Assembly: GCF_037482845.1 (NCBI RefSeq)
Contig: NZ_JBBHJW010000002.1
Location: 1 to 64,000 of the forward strand
Length of the DNA: 64,000 nucleotides
Origin: Paucibacter_B soli
GTDB taxonomy: Bacteria; Pseudomonadota; Gammaproteobacteria; Burkholderiales; Burkholderiaceae_C
Direction: 5' to 3'
Part shown: positions 28,601 to 35,061 of the stretch, in pieces
How positions within the stretch are numbered: the stretch's first letter is position 1
How the letters are laid out: each line of letters starts with the position of its first letter
Notes under the pieces: model-generated
Database searches by the model: none
Told to the model about the DNA's origin: nothing
Seen by the model: the letters and a program-made list of their open reading frames with translations, nothing else
Made by a program: the position numbers and the translations under genes

Positions 28601-28937
28601 GCAGTTGATCGATGCCTTCCAGAAAAAGCCAGGTTTCAACGTGATCGTGTTGTCGCCACTGGCCGTCGGCTTTGGCGTCAATATCCAGGCGGCCAACCAC
28701 GTCATCCACTTCACCCGGACCTGGAATCCAGCCAAGGAGGACCAGGCAACAGCACGGGCATACCGTATCGGGCAGACGCGCGTGGTGTCGGTCTGTTACC
28801 CGGGCGTGGTCAGTAACGACTTCCCCAGTTTCGACGTGCGCCTGGATGCACTGCTGGCCAAGAAGCGCGCATTGGCGTCGGACATGCTCAATGGCTGCGG
28901 TGACCTGACGGCGGCTGACTTTGCTGATTTCGGCTGA
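25653..28937 (+). CDS. zorD: Zorya protein ZorD (Snf2-type helicase/nuclease effector)
   Basis: A 1094-residue protein. The N-terminal half (1-about 560) is the ZorD-specific region without an obvious named domain. The SNF2 helicase follows: Walker A DDMGLGKT at 623-630, DEAQ box at 744-747, then helicase motif VI in ATARAYRIGQTR with VLSPLAVGFGVNIQAANHVI before it. In type I Zorya ZorD is the DNA-degrading effector. The start at 25653 (MFGRIFGQG) lies two bases after the zorC stop; an upstream in-frame start at 25629 would overlap zorC. The mark of type I rather than type II is the zorC-zorD pair instead of zorE. Confidence 0.93.
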   Translation: MFGRIFGQGVSRADERKRPPSVHFDTQGIRYRSPAETTAQWLAMPYEYGESADLGARLQQVFIEGYGERGETDFLLPWSDVYAVLKHPELGSFGPALSIPAETPARPRLTSRGALMDANFAVLLDAWVDPAGRPIQPTPRLEGRVLVAGDEVRLLPAAMSELLDELAHFHAYPEAERSLAFKEQSYGRMRRLAKANGCPVSDYVDRTIILTPERLQLAMEARGEGEAKVVEVVPTFETAPSQWLSLFDRLPLQDSYDVPDGPSLVRVVLAPEVKEVLAEIKRMSGRRVAGPRAQAFVRNPFAVLGEQAQAVIDQNQFEQARDAAGIQFTRFTPCAERGDKGQILRVGLQVETLGELGIPSEPVWFMTPDSLAAFTTRLERALEEGAQCVPCQRHELEIMGDTADHLVQLQGWWREWAQPALWTADEVLDLSNYSARIEDIGVEKPFVTPVVARNDGGQGWFDGNVTAGVQIDNGPGLSPTVVPLQFDEIPALQQVVRAAEASGHAHVSLPGLQTPVPTVDARNAVEALAKAAADIQRKVFNPARASRLATPKKRLILKRNLDELDYDEERAASLLAPEGLEPTLPASLRPEFPLKHHQRAGVAWLQHLWRASPTRCRGTLLADDMGLGKTLQLLTFLASCFEADPDLPPALIVAPVALLDNWRNELDRFFLPDTLPLLTLYGDVLRQLRVGKHEVDAELKQHGVTRLLKKNWIGDAKLVLTTYETMRDLEFALASQQWSVMICDEAQKIKTPAAMVTRSAKKQKVRFRIACTGTPVENTLADLWCLFDFVQPGMLGALNHFSRTYRQPIEAKTDEQIAKVEELRTLIQPQILHRKKTDVAKDLPVPVEDASCKQLPMSAYQLRLYTAALASLREQRSTNPSAQLQALQAIRKICSDPHGHAEPDTRGLPIERLVNESPKMGWLINRLKRLAADTAGEHKVIVFCEFRELQLLLQRVVAAFFGFAPSIVNGDTSADPRAAENRQQLIDAFQKKPGFNVIVLSPLAVGFGVNIQAANHVIHFTRTWNPAKEDQATARAYRIGQTRVVSVCYPGVVSNDFPSFDVRLDALLAKKRALASDMLNGCGDLTAADFADFG

Positions 28938-29013
28938 CCTAGGTGTTTGTACCTGGCTCACCCCATGAGCCACTCAACAGCGAAGATAGCTTCAGCCCCA
29001 ACCCGAGTACCGT

Positions 29014-30327
29014 ATGAATAGCAAGATCATTCTGCAGTCAGACGAGCCCATCGTGTGCCCCAAGTGCGCGCACCCGTTCTCCTTGGGTGAGGGCATTTCC
29101 AGGCAAGCCATTGATCGCCACGCCGAGGAATTCGAGGCTCAGATCAGGGAGGGGCGCGCGGAGCTGGCGGCTCACCTTGAACAGGAGGCCAGGAGGCATG
29201 CGCTGCAGGCGACTGCGGAACAGATTGCCAAACTTCAGGATCAAGTTGCCTCGGCCAAACGGGCGGAGAGGGAAGCCCAGCAGACCATTGAGCAAGTGCG
29301 CAAGGCCGCCCAGGAAAAGGCGATTGCGGACATGGCGCAGGAGCGTGCGGCGTTGCTCGAAGACCTGGCGGCCAAGGACAAGGCCCTGGGGGAGCTGCGA
29401 GCGCAGGAGCTTGAGCTGCGCCGCAAGGGGCAGGCGTTGGTCGAGCAGCAGCGCAACCTTGAGCTTGAACTTCAACGCCGGCTTGATGATGAACGGACCA
29501 AGATATCTGCCGCGGCCGCTCAGCGAGAGGCGGAGCGCTACTCGATGATGGAAGCCGAGTGGCGCAAGAAGATCGAGGATGCGCAGCGGGCGAATGAAGA
29601 TCTTCGGCGCAAGCTTGAGCAAGGCTCACAGCAGTTGCAGGGCGAGGTGCTTGAGCTGGAAGTCGAGCAGTCGCTCGCGACGAGCTTCTTCCACGACACC
29701 ATTGACGAGGTGAAGAAGGGCCAGCGCGGCGCCGACGTCATCCAGACTGTGCGCACGGCAATGGGTCAGGTCGCCGGGATAATCATCTGGGAGGCCAAGC
29801 GCGCTGAGAACTGGTCCGACAAATGGCTGGAAAAGCTCAAGGACGACCAACAGGAGGCCAAGGCTGACATCGCAGTCCTGGTCACCACGGCGATGCCCAA
29901 AGGGCTGACCGGCGCGTTCGGCCGCGTCGGCGACGTGTGGGTGATTTCACGGCAAGTTCTCAAGCCCATGGCCGAGACCCTCCGCGTGATCCTGCTTGAG
30001 ACCGCCAAGCTCAAAGCGGCAAACGTCGGCAAAGCCGAGAAGATCGAGCTGCTGTACAGCTACCTGGCCAGCCCCACCTTTTCACAGCGCATGCGCTCCG
30101 TGTTCGACACCTTCACCACGATGCAGGCGGACCTTGATTCGGAACGACGGGCGCTGACCAAGATCTGGGCGAAGCGACAAGCCCAGATCGACCGCGCTAC
30201 CAAGAGCATGAGCACGGTGGTCGGCGAGCTTCAGGGCATCGCCCAGGATTCGTTGCCTGACCTCCAGCAGCTTGAGAGCCTTGAGCACATTGCGGGGGGC
30301 AGCATGGACGCGCTGCCAGTTGATTAG
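29014..30327 (+). CDS. DUF2130 domain protein (putative nuclease-like)
   Basis: A 437-residue protein. The N terminus has one CPKC pair (residues 15-18) of a possible half zinc ribbon. Residues about 30-215 are a charged Glu/Arg/Ala coiled coil. The DUF2130 domain follows, with LELEVEQSLA, GQRGADVIQTV and GIIIWEAKRAE; the Glu, Asp and E-x-K in these three strings match the order of a PD-(D/E)xK nuclease core, as in RmuC-like proteins. A helical C terminus ends the protein. It begins 76 bases after zorD on the same strand and may be a fifth gene of the Zorya unit or a separate module. Catalytic activity is inferred only. Confidence 0.75.
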   Translation: MNSKIILQSDEPIVCPKCAHPFSLGEGISRQAIDRHAEEFEAQIREGRAELAAHLEQEARRHALQATAEQIAKLQDQVASAKRAEREAQQTIEQVRKAAQEKAIADMAQERAALLEDLAAKDKALGELRAQELELRRKGQALVEQQRNLELELQRRLDDERTKISAAAAQREAERYSMMEAEWRKKIEDAQRANEDLRRKLEQGSQQLQGEVLELEVEQSLATSFFHDTIDEVKKGQRGADVIQTVRTAMGQVAGIIIWEAKRAENWSDKWLEKLKDDQQEAKADIAVLVTTAMPKGLTGAFGRVGDVWVISRQVLKPMAETLRVILLETAKLKAANVGKAEKIELLYSYLASPTFSQRMRSVFDTFTTMQADLDSERRALTKIWAKRQAQIDRATKSMSTVVGELQGIAQDSLPDLQQLESLEHIAGGSMDALPVD

Positions 30328-30458
30328 GCAGTCGCCCGCTTATCGGTCAGGTTCCCTCCAGGTGTGCGGCCTTCCTTGCTGCCGACAGCATTGGTCCAGC
30401 GCATCGCGCGCACGCCTCATCCAGTTCGTCAGATTTTCAAACGCCAAGGGAGAACAAC

Positions 30459-30842
30459 ATGGCACTGATTGATCGTGGTCTTGTGATCGACACACCCTAC
30501 ATTGACCGCATTCTTGCCGGCATCAAGACCTGGGAGATGCGCAGCACGGCCACCAAACTTCGCGGACGGATTGCTCTGATCCGCAAGGGCTCGGGCCAAG
30601 TCATAGGCACGGCGGAGCTTGCCGATAGCCTCGGCCCGTTCACGGACGCGCAGATGATCGAACATCACGACAAGCATCGGATCGAGCTGGAGCGCATACG
30701 GTCTGGCCAGGTCGCCAAGTGGCGCCATGCTTGGGTGATGAAGAACGTGCACGCCTTGTCCACGCCCGTACCGTATGTGCATAGGCCCGGCGCAGTGATC
30801 TGGGTTGCCCTCGACGACAAGGCGCAGCGCTTGCTCGGCTGA
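30459..30842 (+). CDS. ASCH-domain protein
   Basis: A 127-residue protein that is essentially one ASCH (PUA-like) domain: GLVIDTPYIDRILAGIKTWEMRS at the N terminus with the conserved KTWE-R, the basic strand GRIALIRKGSGQVIGTAEL, and a C-terminal PGAVIWVAL strand. Family members bind RNA or modified bases, and some hydrolyse N4-acetylcytidine; which applies here is unknown. A clear ribosome site (AAGGGAGA) precedes the start. It is the last gene of the + strand run that begins with hsdR, 131 bases after the DUF2130 gene. Confidence 0.8.
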   Translation: MALIDRGLVIDTPYIDRILAGIKTWEMRSTATKLRGRIALIRKGSGQVIGTAELADSLGPFTDAQMIEHHDKHRIELERIRSGQVAKWRHAWVMKNVHALSTPVPYVHRPGAVIWVALDDKAQRLLG

Positions 30843-30984
30843 ACGATGTGGGCGTGATCGAGAGGTGGCGTTTCGGCCAAACGTGACCGACGGTTCCGGC
30901 ACATCGGCCCCGGCCATTCCAGGCAAACAAGCGGTGCGGCAGCATCACTTGCTGGCTGACGACGTAGGCTGACATGCCCGGAAG

Positions 30985-31013
30985 TTGTTAGTGAGCACTA
31001 ATTTAGCTATACT
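30985..31013 (+). promoter_or_regulatory. Strong sigma-70 promoter with a palindromic operator in the spacer
   Basis: TTGTTA (30985-30990) and TATACT (31008-31013) are separated by exactly 17 bases. The spacer region contains the perfect palindrome TTAGTG-AG-CACTAA at 30988-31001, the form of a TetR-type repressor operator. No complete gene follows it. Confidence 0.65.
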
Positions 31014-31252
31014 CTCGGCTCCTGCGCCTCACGGGACCCTAACGGTCGGGCGCAGACAAGGAAAGGGTTGATGCCGAGGAGTATCGACCCGGGACGTAGA
31101 CGGAAGCAGACATATCGTCCCCGGGAGGAGTTGCCTTGAAAGAGGCGCGGCAAGCCGGGTCTGCGTTGTGGTGCGAGTAGCCTGACCCTTAGAGCTCGCA
31201 TCATGATTACTGCCGCAACTGAGGGAAGAATCCTTATACGGACACTAGTCCG
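31010..31252 (+). other. Stem-loop-rich segment downstream of the operator-promoter
   Basis: Four inverted repeats follow one another. The first pairs 31010-31019 with 31073-31083 (one bulge) around the inner stem CTGCGCC (31022-31028) / GGCGCAG (31049-31055). The second pairs CCCGGGACG (31088-31096) with 31116-31125 (one bulged C). The third is TGCGAG / CTCGCA (31172-31177, 31195-31200). The fourth is CGGAC-ACTA-GTCCG (31239-31252). This could be a structured RNA or the leader of a lost gene. The outer arm of the first stem begins inside the -10 box, so it would not be fully transcribed from that promoter. Confidence 0.35.
31071..31139 (+). CDS. Possible 22-residue peptide or truncated regulator start
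   Basis: ATG at 31071 is preceded by AAGGA eight bases upstream and lies about 50 bases after the predicted transcription start. The frame reads MPRSIDPGRRRKQTYRPREE and stops after two more residues. It may be the surviving N terminus of a regulator gene, perhaps a TetR-type repressor controlling its own palindromic promoter. The rest of such a gene was not recognised downstream. Confidence 0.25.
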   Translation: MPRSIDPGRRRKQTYRPREELP

Positions 31253-31555
31253 GCATGGGGGTAGGCAAACCTGACCTTGCGCTCGCGCCGGGTTGGGGGT
31301 GCTATGCCTCTCCATACCGGACACCCCTCATCCTCTGAATTCCAACCCCATGTTGGCAGTCCTTCTTGCGCGTGCGCGCGCGGGCGACGGACTGAGATCG
31401 GCCATGTCATTGGCGACCAACGGATTGACTGTTTGAGGTCAGCGCCCGGGCAATTTCAAAAGCCACGAACCGGCAGCCCGGCTGGGCGGGGACTTATGTG
31501 AGCGTGAAACGAAGGCAAGGACAGGTGAACCTGACCGGGTTCCCGCACGGGCCCC

Positions 31556-31874
31556 CAGGCAGGGCCAGGCAGGTTAGCCTGGCATTCTCTATGGGCATGA
31601 GCGTGATGCCTCAAAACACGAAAGGCCGTCTCAAAACACAAGGGTTAACGCCTGACGGTAATCACCGGTGTCAAAACAAGTGCTCGACCATGGAAATGCG
31701 ATGCATGTCTATGGTCCAGACCTAGCCAACGGCTTCCTGCCGTCCACAAGCCGTGTTTTGAGGCTGAGAACTTCCGGAGTCGTCCGTGCTTCGTGTTTTG
31801 AGGCAGACTGAGCAGGCAGGACTGACGACTGAGGGGCGGGGCGGCGGCACGTTGCTCGTCAGGGCGTGATTTGA
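31556..31874. repeat. TCAAAACACG box array, module A
   Basis: Forward boxes TCAAAACACG start at 31611, 31631 (last base A) and 31671 (AG at the end). Inverted boxes CGTGTTTTGA start at 31752 and 31792, with a weaker CGTGATTTGA at 31865. Successive distances are 20, 40, 81 and 40 bases, close to whole helical turns. Upstream of the first box is a segment (GGCAGGGCCAGGCAGG, then ATGAGCG) that also precedes module B. Confidence 0.75.
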
Positions 31875-32020
31875 GGCTGGGTAGGCAAGACAAGCAACTT
31901 TGCTGCTCAGCCTTGCGCTGCATCAGCCGAGACTCCCGGCGACCAGATCTCGCTGTATCACCACGGGATGTTGAGCAACACGCCGCGCGTATGGCCCCGG
32001 CGAGCACGGGTTGCAGTACT

Positions 32021-32226
32021 GGCAGGGTCAGGCAGGCCAGAAGGGCACGCCCTGAGGGTATGAGCGACATGCCTCAAAACACGAAAATCCGTCTCAAGAC
32101 ACGAGGTTTGATGCCGGACTTCCAGACACTGCTGTCAAAACACGTGTCTTGGCCCTGTATGTCGTCGTGCGCATGGGGCATTGCCTAGGGTACCTTGCTG
32201 CTGTGACCCCAAAGTCCGTGTTTTGA
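32021..32226. repeat. TCAAAACACG box array, module B
   Basis: Forward boxes start at 32074, 32094 (TCAAGACACG) and 32135; an inverted box starts at 32217. Distances of 20, 41 and 82 bases match module A (20, 40, 81). The sequence between boxes is only partly alike, so box sequence and spacing are conserved more than the rest. The modules lie 463 bases apart, which indicates an old duplication under constraint. Confidence 0.75.
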
Positions 32227-32732
32227 GGCTGCGTATGCGTCGGTTGCCCTTCACCGAAATGTTGGGCTGGATCGCAGTGTGTCGCGATGTCACGGGTTGG
32301 TGCGAACGGGCAGGTTGCGGTGCACAAAGGACAAATGACGATGGCCCGGCCCGCAGATGTTGCCCAAGCCGGGTCCAAGGGCCTGATGACCTTAGAACCG
32401 GCGAGGTAACCTCTGGGCCTTGCTTGTCTCGTAGGCGGCGGTTTTCGGTCAGTTCTTATAGGCCAGTAGACGCTTTGCGCCTGGTGCGACGGCAACCAAA
32501 CTCTGCCGTATCTAGCCGGGGCTGTGACCGCTGATCAGGAACCGCGTCTATTCGCTGGTGAGATGGTGGTTTTTGATGCTGAGCTGCTCGACACGGAAAC
32601 TGCTCCGGGGTGGCCGCCAGCCCGGGCTACGCTGACCAGCCAAACTGCCCCACCCCGGCCACCGGCATCAGTGTCGGATGCAGCGCAGGCGCCAGCTCCC
32701 TGTCCGACGCCAACCTGGCCTGCGCATTCCAC

Positions 32733-32790
32733 TGATCGCGGACACCCGTTCCCGTTTGATCGCGGACAGCGTTCCGGGCGATTACGGACA
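32733..32790 (-). mobile_element. IS21-family-like terminal repeats (element end remnant)
   Basis: TGATCGCGGACA occurs at 32733-32744 and 32757-32768, 24 bases apart, and the related CGATTACGGACA at 32779-32790. Multiple spaced GTCCGCGATC-type repeats are the usual end structure of IS21-family elements. They lie downstream of the istB remnant in the expected place for that element's end. A partial fourth copy (CTGTCCGCGA) is near 32860. Confidence 0.5.
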
Positions 32791-32953
32791 CCTTGGGAGG
32801 GGCGCCCGAGTGACGACCCGGGTGGCAGTGCAACTGCCCGCCATCAGTTTGGAACGCTGTCCGCGACGAAGCTGGGAGCAGGGCCAGCCGGAATGCCGAT
32901 AGCCGGCTGGCACTGCAGGCCATCAAGCGGGGGGCTCTGGTCCGGCTCAGCGA

Positions 32954-33390
<437 letters not shown>

Positions 33391-33404
33391 GCTGCCGGGC
33401 GTAA

Positions 33405-34250
33405 GCGTGGGCAAACTAAGTCTGATGCATACGCTCCCGTATGCGCCTTGGAACAGTTGATGAACAGAGCAATGTCCCGGCCTGTGCGAAATGCGCGCGC
33501 ATTCCGTAGGCATAACCTTCCAAAACCATTCAGTGATTCGGCATGGATCCGTCAGCGCTGGGATGCCGCCCATTTGGTCGCCTGAAATGGACCCAAGCCC
33601 GACTGATTGGCCCATGGAAAAGTGGTGGTCCCGGAAGAACCAGAGTTCAGCCCGGAACATCCAATATTCCCTTGGGGGCAAGTCCTTCGAATGCCCAATG
33701 AATGGTCGCCGGCACCGTATGGAGACAAAAGTCCGAGTGGCTGCCGGCACCTGCATGCCGATCAGGGTAGCTACACGGGTAGAGCCCGGTGTCTGGCTAT
33801 GTAAGTTGATGCGCCTTCTCAACTTCCGTGGCCAGTTCAACTCGGTGAAGTCTGGGCCAAGATCTGCCAGTTCTTATGGGCATCTGGATTTTCGCCAGCT
33901 GTTGCGCGGGCACGCGTCGCCTGTTGCGAGTACGAACAGGGATGCAGTTCTGCGGCAACGGCAGCTTGGGTGTTCGCCGAATTCAGCAGGAACGCGACTC
34001 GTGATTGGAATGCGTGGATGGTAAGTAAGTCGTTATTTACGTGTGCTATTTCAGGTGAGAAATGATGGCATCCATATGAACTGGCGGTGCACATGACATT
34101 CCCTTGTTGCGGCAGAAATGCTGGAGTGCAATATTTGGCCAGCCGGATTCGTTGAAATACGAGATGGCCGGAGGTCACGTTGTCCCTGCTCCCGATGGAG
34201 CTAGGAACGGGCGCGGTCGCGCTCGACACGATTTCGCAAAAAGGGCAGTT
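33405..34250. other. Stretch without a recognisable gene
   Basis: Open frames exist on both strands but none has a credible ribosome site, family motif or coding character. The only clear structure is the inverted repeat GCATACG-CTCC-CGTATGC at 33427-33444, just past the istB remnant. GC content is lower than in core genes. Decayed mobile-element DNA is the likeliest explanation. Confidence 0.5.
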
Positions 34251-34631
34251 ATGGCAGATGCGAGCGCATTGAATATCCTGGTGGTCTTCATCATCGGCTT
34301 GGCCGTTGCAGTGTTGTTCGGCAGGATATCCTTCCCGCCTTCGCCCCGCTCGCCGGACCCTGTCGGAAGGGATGACGCTGGTGATCATGCCCACTGCCCA
34401 GCTGCCTGCGTCCGCGTTGCCTTGTCAAACGAGACTGAGCTGAGGCTTGCATCCGAGGTCGCCGTTCGTGGTGGCACGTTGTCCGGCGAGTGCGACAGGG
34501 CGCTTCGGTTCTACCTCGCTGCCTGTACGGCAATGAGGGAGGGAAAGCGCGTTGGTGTGGTGAACTCGAACAGTGGGTTGATCGAGTCCGACCTCACGGA
34601 CATGCTGGAGGGCGCAGCCAGTGGAACCTAG
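34251..34631 (+). CDS. Small membrane-anchored protein with a ribbon-helix-helix-like segment
   Basis: A 126-residue protein. The start at 34251 has an AAGGG ribosome site. One membrane helix spans about residues 8-26 (LNILVVFIIGLAVAVLFG), followed by a Pro-rich linker. Then comes a segment with a strand and two helices (CVRVALSNETELRLASEVAVRGGTLSGECDRALRFYLA) reminiscent of ribbon-helix-helix folds. The final part is acidic. I do not recognise a named family. The last 11 bases overlap the next gene, so the two form a coupled pair. Confidence 0.55.
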   Translation: MADASALNILVVFIIGLAVAVLFGRISFPPSPRSPDPVGRDDAGDHAHCPAACVRVALSNETELRLASEVAVRGGTLSGECDRALRFYLAACTAMREGKRVGVVNSNSGLIESDLTDMLEGAASGT

Positions 34632-34995
34632 CTCTACAAGAGGCGACGGGAGAAAGGCAAGCTTCGTCCTGCGCGTCAGCGTCTCGCCAGAAGTTGCGCG
34701 TTTGATCCGGCGTGGAGCGGCATCGGAGGATCGTTCCGTCAGTTGGACGCTGCGCACCCTGGTGGCCTTGGCGCTGAAGGACTATCGCGGCGACGTGCTG
34801 ATGCAGCCTACGCTGCCCGGGCACATGTGCTCAGGGGGTGTTCAGCTCATGTTCACCGGATCGGCTGAAATGAGGGACGAGGTTCTCGAACTCGCTCGCC
34901 GGTTTGATCGGCCCGAGAGCTGGGTGCTGAGGCGCCTCATCATTGCCGGGATGCGGAAATGGGACGCCGATGCGCGGGAGGGCTGGGTCGACTGA
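34621..34995 (+). CDS. Small protein with two ribbon-helix-helix-like segments
   Basis: A 124-residue protein with a GTG start, supported by GGAGG about eight bases upstream and by overlap with the preceding gene. Residues about 15-55 (VLRVSVSPEVARLIRRGAAS, then SWTLRTLVALALKDY) and about 75-115 (VQLMFTGSAEMRDEVLELAR, then ESWVLRRLIIAGMRKW) each look like a strand-helix-helix unit of the CopG/Arc type. A tandem arrangement would let one chain form a DNA-binding unit. It could regulate the island or bind the TCAAAACACG array; this is speculation. It converges with the integrase, 66 bases apart. Confidence 0.55.
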   Translation: MEPSSTRGDGRKASFVLRVSVSPEVARLIRRGAASEDRSVSWTLRTLVALALKDYRGDVLMQPTLPGHMCSGGVQLMFTGSAEMRDEVLELARRFDRPESWVLRRLIIAGMRKWDADAREGWVD

Positions 34996-35061
34996 AACGA
35001 CTCAGGCGCTGTCGGGTGAGTGCACTTGGCGCGACTGACCTGCCATATGGCCCGCCCGTTT

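Noticed and set aside
28955..28971. Terminator after zorD
   Set aside because: GGCTCA-CCCCA-TGAGCC forms a six-base stem but lacks a T run, so it is unlikely to end transcription before the DUF2130 gene.
30640..30975. - strand open frames opposite the ASCH gene
   Set aside because: Shadow of the ASCH gene; composition and lack of ribosome site argue against coding.
30985..31252. Retron msr-msd or group II intron
   Set aside because: No reverse transcriptase is encoded in the island, no domain V-like hairpin or intron boundary was seen, and the stems do not show the long terminal inverted repeat of a retron RNA.
31556..32226. CRISPR array
   Set aside because: The repeat unit is only about 10 bases, the spacing is 20/40/81 rather than regular, boxes occur in both orientations, and there are no cas genes.
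33491..34024. 178-codon + strand open frame between istB and the 34251 gene
   Set aside because: No ribosome site or family motif, irregular codon use, and equally long frames on the other strand. I could not show it to be coding.
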